Part shown: positions 1 to 8,679 of the stretch, piece by piece
Layout: every line of letters starts with the position of its first letter
How positions within the stretch are numbered: the stretch's first letter is position 1
DNA from: Gammaproteobacteria bacterium
GTDB lineage: Bacteria > Pseudomonadota > Gammaproteobacteria > GCA-001735895
Length of the DNA stretch: 64,000 nt
Assembly (NCBI GenBank): GCA_030066085.1
Contig: JASJCI010000001.1
Location: 196,380 to 260,379 of the forward strand
Reading direction: 5' to 3'
Made by a program: the position numbers and the translations under genes
The notes under the pieces: generated by a model
What the model saw: only the letters and a program-made list of their open reading frames with translations
Database searches by the model: none
Told to the model about the DNA's origin: nothing

Positions 1-19
1 GCTGTTGCATCCACGATGA
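1..19 (+). CDS. C-terminal end of an upstream gene, probably the DppB-type permease (partial)
   Basis: Only the last five codons are inside the window. Reading from base 2 gives L-L-H-P-R and a TGA stop at 17-19. The stop overlaps the ATG of the next permease as ATGA, the usual sign of translational coupling. DppB/OppB-type permeases often end in a short ...DPR-like tail and normally lie just before the DppC-type gene, so the identity is inferred from position and this tail. The fragment is too short for anything firmer. Confidence 0.45.
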
Positions 20-1002
20 GTACCGACAAACCAGACATCACCCCGAGTAACGAGGCGGAACTCGCCGACCAGGGCTTCGACGAAAAGGAACTCGCCGACC
101 AGGGCTATTCCGCGGCCGCCGAAGTTGGCATGATCAAGGCGCGGCGTACGCTGCGCGAAAATATCTGGCGCGGGCTGAAGTCGGCACCACCCACTGCCCT
201 GTTCGGCCTCGGCGTGATTACGATCTACGTCTTCTTCGCGTTGTTCGCGCCACTGCTCGCGCCTTACGGCGAAGCCGAGATCTTCGACCTGTCGTACGCC
301 CCCTGGAGCGACGAGTTCATGTTCGGTACCGACCAGCTCGGCCGCGACATCCTGTCGCGCCTGATCTACGGCGCGCAGAACACGGTCGGGATTGCATTCA
401 TCACGACCCTGCTGGCTTTCGTGATCGGTGGCGGCCTCGGCATTACCGCCGCGATCAACAACGGCGGCTGGCTGGATAACCTGCTGAGCCGCTCGGTCGA
501 CGTGCTGATGGCTATACCGAGCCTGATCTTCGCGCTGATCCTGCTGTCGATGTTCGGCGCCAACACGCTCAACCTGATCTTCATCATCGCCATACTCGAT
601 TCGACCCGCGTGTTCCGTATTGCGCGCGCGGTATCGCTCAACGTCGTGGTCATGGACTACGTCGAGGCCGCGCGCCTGCGCGGCGAAAAGATGTTCTGGG
701 TGCTGCGCCGCGAGATCCTGCCCAACATCATGCCGCCACTGGTGGCGGAGTTCGGCCTGCGTTTCTGTTTCGTGTTCCTGACCATAGCCGCGCTGTCCTT
801 TCTCGGTGTCGGCATTCAGCCGCCGACCGCCGACTGGGGCTCGATGGTGCGTGAAACCGCGGGCCTGATCCAGTTCGCCGAGTACGACATTACCGCGGCG
901 ATGACACCGATGCTGCCCGCGGCAGCCATTGCGCTGCTGACGGTGGCGGTCAACTTCGTCGTGGACTGGTTCCTGCACAAGTCCAGCGGTCTCAAGGAGT
1001 AA
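16..1002 (+). CDS. Peptide/oligosaccharide-type ABC transporter permease (DppC/OppC family)
   Basis: Inner-membrane permease of a DppBCDF-like importer, 328 residues, a normal length for the family. The first 55 residues or so are hydrophilic. A first membrane segment follows at about 60-85, then the transport domain from about 120 with at least four more segments. The cytoplasmic coupling loop (EAARLRGEKMFWVLRREILPN region, near residue 217) carries the EAA...G pattern that contacts the ATPase. The start overlaps the stop of the preceding gene (ATGA), and the fused ATPase starts 4 bases after its stop, so they form one operon. The substrate cannot be read from sequence. The neighbouring glycosidase-like and sulfatase genes make an oligosaccharide as plausible as a peptide. 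Oddity: the N-terminal tail contains ELADQG twice, from a DNA direct repeat. Confidence 0.9.
   Translation: MSTDKPDITPSNEAELADQGFDEKELADQGYSAAAEVGMIKARRTLRENIWRGLKSAPPTALFGLGVITIYVFFALFAPLLAPYGEAEIFDLSYAPWSDEFMFGTDQLGRDILSRLIYGAQNTVGIAFITTLLAFVIGGGLGITAAINNGGWLDNLLSRSVDVLMAIPSLIFALILLSMFGANTLNLIFIIAILDSTRVFRIARAVSLNVVVMDYVEAARLRGEKMFWVLRREILPNIMPPLVAEFGLRFCFVFLTIAALSFLGVGIQPPTADWGSMVRETAGLIQFAEYDITAAMTPMLPAAAIALLTVAVNFVVDWFLHKSSGLKE
57..106 (+). repeat. Two direct 20-bp repeats inside the permease N-terminus
   Basis: The 20-bp unit at 57-76 recurs exactly at 87-106, a 30-bp period. It encodes ELADQG twice, ten residues apart, in the hydrophilic tail before the first membrane segment. It keeps the reading frame. 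Confidence 0.85.
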
Positions 1003-1005
1003 GCC

Positions 1006-2658
1006 ATGAACAGTGAACGCAGAGGAGAAAAAGGCGAAATCCTGCTGGAGATGAAGGATATCGTCATCGACGGCTTCAGCGACGACAAGTGGCACGAGAT
1101 CGTCAAGGGTGTCGACGTCACCCTTCGACGCGGCGAGATCATGGGCCTGATCGGCGAGTCGGGTGCGGGCAAGTCGACCCTGGGGCTGGCCGCCATGGGA
1201 TTTGCGCGCCCGGGCTGCCGCCTGACCAGCGGCACCATCCTGTTCGACGGCAGTGACCTGATGACAACCAGCGAGGCGGACAAACGCAAGCTGCGCGGTT
1301 CGCGCATCGCCTATGTCGCCCAGTCCGCCGCCGCCTCGTTCAATCCCGCGCATACGCTGATCGAGCAAACCGTCGAGGCGACCGTGCGCCGGCTGGGCAA
1401 ACCCGAAGCGGAAGCCAAGGCCGACGCGCGCAAGCTTTATCGTGATTTGCAGCTGCCGCATCCCGACACGATCGGCGATCGCTACCCGCACCAGGTCTCG
1501 GGCGGCCAGCTGCAGCGCGTCATGACCGCGATGGCGATGTCGCCGCGCCCCGACCTGATCATCTTCGACGAACCGACCACCGCGCTCGACGTGACCACGC
1601 AGGTCGAAGTGCTGGCGTCGATGCGCGACATCGTCGAACAGTACAACACGGCCGGTATCTACATCACCCACGATCTCGCCGTGGTGGCGCAGATGGCCGA
1701 TCAAATCAAGGTCCTGCGCTACGGCGAAACCATCGAGGACGCCGACACGCGCACCATGCTGTCGAACCCGAAGAAGGAATACACCAAGTCGCTGTGGTCG
1801 GTACGCTCGATCGAAAAAGCCGAGGAAGAATCCGACGACAACATCCTGCGCGTGGATCACGTGGACGCGAGTTACGGCGGCGGCGTCAAGGTTCTCGACG
1901 ACGTGACCATCGACGTACCGCGCGGCCACACCATAGCGATTGTTGGCGAATCCGGTTCCGGCAAGTCGACCACGGCGCGCGCAATCACCGGGCTGTTACC
2001 GCCGACCAAGGGGCAGGTCCTGTTCAACGGTACGCCGTTGCCGCCGATGCTCAAGGATCGCAGCGTCGAGCAGCTGCAAAAAATCCAGATGATCTACCAG
2101 ATGGCGGACACCGCGATGAATCCCCGCCACACGGTGCGCGACATCATCGGCCGGCCGCTCGAATTTTACCTCGGCCTGCGCGGCGCCGAACGCGACCGCC
2201 GCCTGCTCGAGCTGCTGGAAATGATCGAACTGAACGAAACCTTCGTCGACCGCCTGCCGGCGGAACTTTCGGGCGGCCAGAAGCAGCGTATCTGCATCGC
2301 GCGCGCACTGGCGGCGAATCCAGAGCTGATTATCTGTGACGAGGTGACCTCGGCGCTCGACCAGATCGTGCAAAAGGGTATTCTCGAGCTCCTGTTGCGC
2401 CTGCAGCGCGAACTCGGTCTGACCTACATCTTCATCACCCACGATATTGCGACGGTCAAGGCCATTTCCGACCAGATTGTCGTCATGCTCGAGGGCCGCG
2501 TGGTCGAACAGGGCATGAAGAGCGACATCCTCGCCCCGCCCTTCCCCGACTACACCAAGCTGCTGCTGTCGTCGGTACCGGAAATGGATCCGGACTGGCT
2601 GACCAACCTGCTGGCCCAGCGCGAGCAGGAAGGCGGCCTGGCCTCGGCGGGGAACTGA
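1006..2658 (+). CDS. Fused double ATP-binding subunit of the peptide-type ABC importer (DppD-DppF)
   Basis: Cytoplasmic energy-coupling subunit that joins the DppD- and DppF-like ATPases in one 550-residue chain. The first nucleotide-binding half has Walker A GESGAGKST near residues 50-58, signature VSGGQLQRV and Walker B LIIFDEPTTALD. The second half has Walker A GESGSGKST near residue 314, signature LSGGQKQRI and Walker B LIICDEVTSALD. Both halves look catalytically complete, although the second has V instead of the usual P after DE. It follows the permease by 4 bases in the same operon. Such fusions are common for glutathione/peptide-type systems (GsiA-like). No binding protein lies in the window, so it is presumably upstream. 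Confidence 0.92.
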   Translation: MNSERRGEKGEILLEMKDIVIDGFSDDKWHEIVKGVDVTLRRGEIMGLIGESGAGKSTLGLAAMGFARPGCRLTSGTILFDGSDLMTTSEADKRKLRGSRIAYVAQSAAASFNPAHTLIEQTVEATVRRLGKPEAEAKADARKLYRDLQLPHPDTIGDRYPHQVSGGQLQRVMTAMAMSPRPDLIIFDEPTTALDVTTQVEVLASMRDIVEQYNTAGIYITHDLAVVAQMADQIKVLRYGETIEDADTRTMLSNPKKEYTKSLWSVRSIEKAEEESDDNILRVDHVDASYGGGVKVLDDVTIDVPRGHTIAIVGESGSGKSTTARAITGLLPPTKGQVLFNGTPLPPMLKDRSVEQLQKIQMIYQMADTAMNPRHTVRDIIGRPLEFYLGLRGAERDRRLLELLEMIELNETFVDRLPAELSGGQKQRICIARALAANPELIICDEVTSALDQIVQKGILELLLRLQRELGLTYIFITHDIATVKAISDQIVVMLEGRVVEQGMKSDILAPPFPDYTKLLLSSVPEMDPDWLTNLLAQREQEGGLASAGN

Positions 2659-2723
2659 CGACACTCGCTGGATCCAGGCAACGCGAGGCATCGATGTCGT
2701 CGTCGGCGCGCTAGCGGCCGCGC

Positions 2724-3644
2724 GTGTTCAGTTTTCACTACCTGCAGGACGCGCCGCTCCTCGATACCGGCCGGTTCCCGCAACTCGGCGGCAATATCAA
2801 CGGTCCCGCGCTGATCCGCGCACCTGGCTGGATCGCCTCACCGCCGGCCAGGTACCTGCTGTACTTCGCCCATCACCAGGGCCGCTCGATCCGCCTGGCC
2901 AGCAGCAATCAGCTGACCGGCCCCTGGCGGCTGCACGACCCGCCCCCGCTGGTGCTGGAAAACAGTCGCTTTGCCACCGAGATAGCCACCACCCACAGGA
3001 GTGACGGGGACGATTATCCACATATCGCTTCGCCGGAAATCTGGATCGATAACGACCGGCGCCAGCTTCGGCTTTACTATCACGGACGCATGCAGGACGG
3101 CAGCCAGCAAACGCGTGTCGCCATCTCCGCTGACGGCCTGCATTTCAGCACGCCCGGCGAACCGATTAGCGGCCCTTACCTGCGCGTGTTTCGCGACCGT
3201 GGATGGTTTTACGGCCTGTCGATGCCGGCCCGGCTAGCGCGTTCGCGCAACGGCCTCGACGGCTTCGAAACCGGACCCCGGCTCACCGACGAAGCGATAC
3301 GACATCACGCGCTACTGCATCTGCGACACTGCTGGTACGTCTTCTGGACCCGGGTCGGCGACCGTCCGGAGAGAATCCTGGTTTCGCGGCTCGATACCCG
3401 CGGCGACTGGCGTCGATGGCGCTTCGCCGATACCGCGGAACTGCATCGCGCGACGCGTGCCTGGGAAGGGGCCGCCCTGCCGCCAGCGGCTTCCGCATAC
3501 GGCGCGGTGATGAACCCGGTCAACCAGTTGCGCGATCCCGCGATCTACTGCGAGGACGGTCGAATCTACCTGCTCTACGCGATCGCCGGTGAACAGGGGA
3601 TCGCCATCGGCGAAATCATTCCGGATCCAGCGGTGTGTGATTGA
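2724..3644 (+). CDS. Glycoside hydrolase-like five-bladed beta-propeller protein (GH43/GH32-like)
   Basis: Protein of 306 residues starting at GTG 2724; no signal peptide is visible. It shows recurring strand patterns typical of GH43/GH32/GH117-like propellers: YLLYFAHHQGRSIRLASS near residue 45, then SPEIWIDNDRRQLRLYYHG, TRVAISADGLHF and, near the C-terminus, QLRDPAIYCEDGRIYLLY. The acidic residues in these blade turns (E before IWIDND, D in RDPAIY) would suit a glycosidase pocket, but I cannot assign catalytic residues with certainty. It follows the ABC ATPase by 65 bases and converges on the sulfatase, sharing 29 bases of 3' end. A role in sulfated-oligosaccharide use is an inference from this neighbourhood. 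Confidence 0.7.
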   Translation: MFSFHYLQDAPLLDTGRFPQLGGNINGPALIRAPGWIASPPARYLLYFAHHQGRSIRLASSNQLTGPWRLHDPPPLVLENSRFATEIATTHRSDGDDYPHIASPEIWIDNDRRQLRLYYHGRMQDGSQQTRVAISADGLHFSTPGEPISGPYLRVFRDRGWFYGLSMPARLARSRNGLDGFETGPRLTDEAIRHHALLHLRHCWYVFWTRVGDRPERILVSRLDTRGDWRRWRFADTAELHRATRAWEGAALPPAASAYGAVMNPVNQLRDPAIYCEDGRIYLLYAIAGEQGIAIGEIIPDPAVCD

Positions 3645-5052
3645 AGCTCTTCATCGCGTGTATCGCCTCCAGCCCGCCGAGGCGCTCGATCATGCGCGCC
3701 TGGTCGTCGAAGGCCTGCCGATTGACCGCCTCCGGATCGAGGATTGCTTGCAGTGCGCGCACCATGATATCGAGCTGTGCGGCATGTTCGGGTTGGTCGA
3801 CGAGGTCGTCGAGTTCGCGCGGATCGGCTTCGAGGTCGAACAGCTGCGGCCTGTGCCCCTCAGAAAAGTAAACCAGTTTCCAGCGCCCCAGGCGTAACAT
3901 GTAGAAACCACAGGGGCTGCCGCCGTCGTGATATTCACTCAGTACCGGGCGTCCCGGTTCGGGTGCATCGATAAATTCGGTTAACGGCCTGCCGCGCCAG
4001 GGCTCGGCAACCGGCTCCGACTCTCCGGTTACCGCGAGTTCCACGCTAGCCGCGATATCATTCAGCGAAACCGGTGTCGGATTGCTGCCTGGCTGAATTC
4101 CGGGACCCTTGATTACCATGGGAATACCGGCGGAATCCTCGTACATGTAGGATTTACACCAGATGCCGTGATTGCCGATCATGTCACCGTGATCGCTGGT
4201 GTAGATCACCTGCGTGTTGCCGGCCTGCCCGCTCGCCTCGAGCGCGGCGAGCACCTGCCCGACGTTGTCATCGAGAAAACTGCACAGTCCGTAATAGCTC
4301 CTCAGCGCCACGACTTCCGACTCGGCATCGAAGTGATCGGCATAGTCCCAGAATTCCCGCATGATCTCGATCACTGGATGCCGCTGCTGCTGTATGCCCC
4401 GCCGGTCGAAGGCTGCGGGCAAATCGACGTTTTCGTAGAGCCGATAGAAAGGCTCGGGCGCAACCAGTGGAAAATGCGGCGATATGAACGACACGAACAG
4501 CACCCAGGGCCGATCGTCATTGTTCGATCGACGTCCAAGCCATTCCCTCGCGGCCGCGGTGATGTCACGGTCGTAGCGGGTGTAATCGGTTTCGCCGGGG
4601 CCCAGTTGCGCGGCCAGCTTGCGGGTATCGGCAAACTCGACCATGGGCTTGCGCTGCAGGCCCTGCGGCCAGCCAGCGCCGCCATTGGCCAGGTACATCG
4701 GCAGCAGTGATTCGCTGAAACCACAGTCGTCCCCGGCCGACCGGTAGTGCAGCTTGCCGATCGAAACCACGTCATGCCCGCGCGCGCGCAGGCGGTGCAT
4801 CCAGCTCTCCTGCTGCCCGTAATAAGGCTCGGCCGAGGACCAGCAACGGTGTTCGAATACCGGTTTGCCGGTGGCAAAACTGGCGCGTGCCGGGATGCAG
4901 ATCGGCGACGGCGTGTAGGCATTGTCGAAGCGCTGGCCGGACGCGGCGAGGCCGTCCAGTGCCGGCGTTTTCGCCAACGGGTTACCGTAGGCGCCCATGA
5001 CCGAGCGCGTGTGCTCGTCCGACATGATGATCAACACGTTGTTTCCAGGCAT
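3616..5052 (-). CDS. Type I sulfatase (alkaline-phosphatase superfamily)
   Basis: Hydrolyses sulfate esters using a formylglycine made from cysteine. The maturation motif C-I-P-A-R is present with Cys at residue 52, and the N-terminal metal-binding stretch VLIIMSDEH and the later TSDHGD support a complete active site. Length is 478 residues. I chose ATG 5052, which has GGGAG five bases upstream. The longer TTG reading at 5070 would begin inside the U-tract of a terminator. No signal peptide, so a cytoplasmic enzyme is likely. It overlaps the glycosidase-like gene tail-to-tail. Downstream of a quaternary-amine transporter it could be a choline-sulfatase; next to the glycosidase it could act on sulfated sugars. 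An anaerobic or FGE-type maturase is not in the window. Confidence 0.85.
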   Translation of the reverse strand: MPGNNVLIIMSDEHTRSVMGAYGNPLAKTPALDGLAASGQRFDNAYTPSPICIPARASFATGKPVFEHRCWSSAEPYYGQQESWMHRLRARGHDVVSIGKLHYRSAGDDCGFSESLLPMYLANGGAGWPQGLQRKPMVEFADTRKLAAQLGPGETDYTRYDRDITAAAREWLGRRSNNDDRPWVLFVSFISPHFPLVAPEPFYRLYENVDLPAAFDRRGIQQQRHPVIEIMREFWDYADHFDAESEVVALRSYYGLCSFLDDNVGQVLAALEASGQAGNTQVIYTSDHGDMIGNHGIWCKSYMYEDSAGIPMVIKGPGIQPGSNPTPVSLNDIAASVELAVTGESEPVAEPWRGRPLTEFIDAPEPGRPVLSEYHDGGSPCGFYMLRLGRWKLVYFSEGHRPQLFDLEADPRELDDLVDQPEHAAQLDIMVRALQAILDPEAVNRQAFDDQARMIERLGGLEAIHAMKSFNHTPLDPE

Positions 5053-5067
5053 GAACACTCCCGCAGG

Positions 5068-5102
5068 CAAAAAAAAGGCTCCCCAGGGGGGAGCCTCTTT
5101 TT
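5068..5102 (-). terminator. Rho-independent terminator of the quaternary-amine binding-protein operon
   Basis: A nine-base-pair perfect stem (5076-5084 with 5088-5096, AGGCTCCCC / GGGGAGCCT) closes a three-base loop. On the minus strand it is followed by eight Ts (5069-5076); the plus strand has a shorter T run (5098-5102). It lies 15 bases after the binding-protein stop and ends about 17 bases before the sulfatase ATG, so the sulfatase needs read-through or its own start of transcription. Confidence 0.85.
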
Positions 5103-5117
5103 ATCCTGAACGCTCGC

Positions 5118-6068
5118 TCAGGGCAACCACTTGCGCCAGACGGATTCGTTGGCCGCCAGCCAGTCGTCGACCACTTCCTCGATGTCTTCCTTCTTGACGT
5201 CGACCGCGTAGATCATCGGCGCCTGCATGGCGTTGGTCAGATCCATCTTCTGCAGCACGTGCACCACGTCGGGGTGCTCGTCGAGCATCTTGGGTGATCC
5301 GTGGAAATGGGTTACGTCGCGATCCCAGGTGGTCGCGGGCCACTTGGACTCGTCATAGGCCGGCAGTTCGATCGACACCAGGTCGAGCGCCGCGTGAATC
5401 CAGTGCGGTTCCCAGGCGTAGGCTACGAAGGGTTCGCCGCGCTTGTACTTGGCCTGGATTTCGGCCCAGTGGGCGGTTTCCGAACCCATGGACTGCGCGT
5501 GGTAGTCAACCCCGAGCATGTCGAGACGCTTCTGATCGTCGCACAGCCAGGCCGCTACCGGGCAGCCGATCAGGTTACCCTTGCCGCCTGACTCGAGACT
5601 CTTGAACATGTGGCCGTACTGGTTCAGGTCCTTGTAGGATTTCAGGTTGGGGGCGGATGCCGGGATGCCGCGCGCCGCGTCGCCTTCGATGACGTAACGC
5701 GGCACATAGTAGCCGCTGGCGCCGACGATACCCGTCGGCCCGAGGTAAGCCACGGAACCGTCGCCGCCGAACTCGGTGATGTACTTGTTGCCGGCCGGGT
5801 TGTACGAGGGCCAGGACTCGCAGGCAAAGTCGAGATCGCCGTTACGTACGCCTTCGAATACACCGGGACCCGACGGCATCGTGATCCGCTTGGTGCGGTA
5901 GCCGAGCTCTTCCTCGATAATTTTCTGCGCCACCAGGCAGGTGACGAGCCCACCGGTCCAGTCAGGGTCCGGCGCAGTGAGGCGCTTCGCGGCCTGTGCC
6001 TGCGACAGGGAACCCAGGCCAAGCGCCAGTACCACGGCTGCAAGCGCTGGTTTGAATCTAACGGTCAT
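5118..6068 (-). CDS. Glycine betaine/choline-type ABC transporter substrate-binding protein (ProX/OpuAC family)
   Basis: Periplasmic receptor of a ProU-like importer, 316 residues. A Sec signal peptide is clear at residues 1-26, ending in SLSQAQA. The mature part has the OpuAC pattern GYRTKRITMPSGPGVFEGVR and a repeated Trp/Tyr-rich composition (ESWPSY, AYAWEPHWIH) that suits a cation-pi cage for a quaternary ammonium group. It lies 101 bases downstream of the double permease on the same strand and ends just before a strong terminator. Substrate could be glycine betaine, proline betaine, choline or DMSP; sequence alone does not decide. Confidence 0.88.
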   Translation of the reverse strand: MTVRFKPALAAVVLALGLGSLSQAQAAKRLTAPDPDWTGGLVTCLVAQKIIEEELGYRTKRITMPSGPGVFEGVRNGDLDFACESWPSYNPAGNKYITEFGGDGSVAYLGPTGIVGASGYYVPRYVIEGDAARGIPASAPNLKSYKDLNQYGHMFKSLESGGKGNLIGCPVAAWLCDDQKRLDMLGVDYHAQSMGSETAHWAEIQAKYKRGEPFVAYAWEPHWIHAALDLVSIELPAYDESKWPATTWDRDVTHFHGSPKMLDEHPDVVHVLQKMDLTNAMQAPMIYAVDVKKEDIEEVVDDWLAANESVWRKWLP

Positions 6069-6169
6069 CGTATTACTCTCCTCTCAGGAATATCTTGTTC
6101 TCCCGCCGATACCGACGGTGTGTGCCGATGATACTGTTTTAGCACCGCTTTTGTCGACCCGTTCCGATG

Positions 6170-8299
6170 TCAGGCCAGTCCCATCGCGCGCCGCTGGGTT
6201 GCGGTCCAGGCCTGTGACAGGCGGTCGAGAATAATCGCCAGCAGCACGATGCCGATACCGGCCTGCAGCGATATGCCTATGCTGGCGCGGTTCATACCGT
6301 CGAATACCTGCATGCCGAGCCCCTGCCCGCCGATCAGCGGCGTCACGACTTCCATTGCCAGCGCCATCATGATGGCCTGGTTGACCCCGACCATGATCGC
6401 CGGAATCGCCATCGGCACCTTGATCTTGGCCAGCGTCTGCAGCACCGACGCGCCGAAGGAACTCGTGACTTCGTTGATCTGCTCCGGCAGCTCACGAATG
6501 CCGAGCGTGGTGCAGCGCACCAGCGGCGGCAGGGCGTAAATCACGGTAGCGATGACCGCCGACACCTGCCCCGCGCTGAACAGCATCACCACCGGTACCA
6601 GGTAAACGAACACCGGCAGGGTCTGCATGGTATCGAGTACCGGTTTGACGAAGGATTCGATCGTGCGGTTATAGGCGGCCAGGATGCCGAGCGGCACGCC
6701 AAAGATAAAACAGATCAATACCGACACGATTACCGTGGACAGGGTTTTCATGCCGAACAGCCACAGGTCGGCGGCGCCGATGAACAGCAGGCCGACGACA
6801 GTACCGATGGCGAGCGCACGCCCGCTGAACAGGAAAGCGGCGGCGACCAGTACCGCGGTCAGGTACCACCAGGGCAACCCCATCAGGAACTGGTTCAACG
6901 GGTTGATCAGACCGAAGTAAAGACCCTCCTTGATCGAGGTCGTGATCGCGTAAAACACCTTGCTGGTGACCAGTTCGTCCATGTACTGGTTGACCGGCGT
7001 ACGAAAGCGGTACTCCCAGTCGCGCGGAAACTTGCCGAACAAATCGGTGTAATTGTCGAGCAGCATCAGCAGCAGGATCAGCACCAGGCTCGCGAGCAGG
7101 AAACTGCGCGCGAGCATGGCTTCCCGCAGCCTGGCGGCGAAGTCGGAATCGATCAGTGCCACCGTGCGCGCAACCGCCGCGGTCACCATGGCCGCGACAA
7201 AACGACCCCCGGCGGCAATCGTGCGCCAGGCGGCATCGATACCGTACTCGAGGTAAAGCACCGGTTTGAAATTTTCCAGCGACTGCGGAAACAGCCGAAA
7301 CACGTGATCGTGTTTGCCGCTGCCGCTCTGCTCCACGTGTCCCATGGCGTAGGTCACGCGATCCAGCACGATCGCCATCAACACGATGGCGAGTCCACCC
7401 TCGAGCGCCTTGCCCACGTTGAGACGCTGCAGGCCGGTGTAGACGATATCGCCGAGACCGGGCGAACCGATGAAAGTCGCCAGCACCACCAGGCCCAGCG
7501 CCATCATGACGGTCTGATTGATGCCGAGCTTGATCGACGGCATCGCCAGCGGAATCTTGACCTTGAGCAGGGATTGAACGCGCGTGGCACCGAACGATGT
7601 GGCGGCCTCGTCGATACCCGCGGGTACCTGGCGAATACCAAGATTGGTCAGTCGGATCACCGGCGGCAGGGCGTAGATGACGGTCGCGAGAATCGCGCCG
7701 GGCGGGCCGATGCCGAACAGGTAAAAAGCCGGGATCAGGTAGACGAAAGACGGCAGCGTCTGCATCGTGTCGAGGACCGGCTTGAGAAATGCCTCGAAAC
7801 GGTCGTTCTGCGACGCCATGACACCGAGCAGGGTGCCGATCACGACCGCGATCAGGATCGAGATACTCATCAGGCTCAGCGTTTCCATCGATTCGTCCCA
7901 GAAATCGAGTACCAGCCAGGAACTGACGGCGACAATCGCGAGCAGCCCGAGGCGCAGACCGCCATAGGCAAAGGCCGGCAGCACGAGGATCACGAACACG
8001 ATCTGCCACTGGGTAAATATCAGGAAATCGACCAGCAGCTCGTACAGCCACACGGTGCCCGCGCCGATCATCCGGGTCCAGGGCTGAACGTAGGGACGCA
8101 CCCAGGCGTCGAATTCGTCGGTCTTTTCGGCAAAGGGGAAGTTTTCCACCAGCATCTGCGGGAAGACGGTCTGCCCGCCGTGCAGGGCCCATATGACCAG
8201 GGAAACCAGCAACAGCCCGCCAGCGACGACCCAGCCCCGGTGTTCGATCCAGAGATTATGCAACCAGCTCGGTTCGCGCTCGTCGACCACAGCGCTCAT
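6170..8299 (-). CDS. Tandem-fused ProW-type ABC permease (two permease domains in one chain)
   Basis: Inner-membrane permease for the quaternary-amine importer. At 709 residues it is twice the usual ProW length and contains two homologous transport domains. Each shows FVKPVLDTMQTLP (first copy FLKPVLDTMQTLP) followed by VIYALPP and an E..SFGA coupling loop (DEAATSFGA, NEVTSSFGA), separated by additional membrane segments and a central hydrophilic linker. I chose ATG 8299 because GGGAGGGGAG precedes it; the reading upstream to 8389 lacks such a site. The fusion would supply both halves of the membrane pore as one polypeptide. The matching ATPase is divergently transcribed from 8680. Confidence 0.9.
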   Translation of the reverse strand: MSAVVDEREPSWLHNLWIEHRGWVVAGGLLLVSLVIWALHGGQTVFPQMLVENFPFAEKTDEFDAWVRPYVQPWTRMIGAGTVWLYELLVDFLIFTQWQIVFVILVLPAFAYGGLRLGLLAIVAVSSWLVLDFWDESMETLSLMSISILIAVVIGTLLGVMASQNDRFEAFLKPVLDTMQTLPSFVYLIPAFYLFGIGPPGAILATVIYALPPVIRLTNLGIRQVPAGIDEAATSFGATRVQSLLKVKIPLAMPSIKLGINQTVMMALGLVVLATFIGSPGLGDIVYTGLQRLNVGKALEGGLAIVLMAIVLDRVTYAMGHVEQSGSGKHDHVFRLFPQSLENFKPVLYLEYGIDAAWRTIAAGGRFVAAMVTAAVARTVALIDSDFAARLREAMLARSFLLASLVLILLLMLLDNYTDLFGKFPRDWEYRFRTPVNQYMDELVTSKVFYAITTSIKEGLYFGLINPLNQFLMGLPWWYLTAVLVAAAFLFSGRALAIGTVVGLLFIGAADLWLFGMKTLSTVIVSVLICFIFGVPLGILAAYNRTIESFVKPVLDTMQTLPVFVYLVPVVMLFSAGQVSAVIATVIYALPPLVRCTTLGIRELPEQINEVTSSFGASVLQTLAKIKVPMAIPAIMVGVNQAIMMALAMEVVTPLIGGQGLGMQVFDGMNRASIGISLQAGIGIVLLAIILDRLSQAWTATQRRAMGLA

Positions 8300-8679
8300 G
8301 TCGGCTCCCCTCCCGGCTTTTGCCCGGTTTATTGTTGTGCTTTGCCTTGTGGCGCCTAGCTTAGCCACGATATCGGGCTGCTGCAACACCGACGCGCCCG
8401 GACAACGGCACAGGCCGGGTGTCGCCCGCGCAGCGATCGACGCGCAACGGGTGAAATATGCTCCTGTCGCAGCGGATCGACGCCGATCCGGAGCGGTTTA
8501 CAGCGCCCGCGCCTTACCGATAAGATAAAGCGCATGGCACGACAAAAGCGCGGCTTTTGCGTCACCCGTAGACACAGCGTCCCGGCGATGGCTGGTAAAG
8601 TAACCGGCAAGCGGGAGCTGAACTCGACAACGACCCGCGCAAATAACAGCAGCCAACGGCTCCGATACCCGGGGGAGAC
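8300..8679. other. Divergent intergenic region between permease and ATPase genes
   Basis: These 380 bases separate the leftward permease-receptor operon from the rightward ATPase gene, so both promoters should lie here. I see ribosome-binding sites at each end and short AT-richer patches near 8328-8345 and 8516-8528 (a TAAGATAAAG stretch), but no convincing promoter pair, palindrome or RNA element. Short open frames inside have no recognisable product. Confidence 0.5.

Noticed and set aside
5053-5070. TTG start giving a longer sulfatase
   Set aside because: It falls within the terminator U-tract and lacks a ribosome-binding site, while ATG 5052 has GGGAG at a normal distance.
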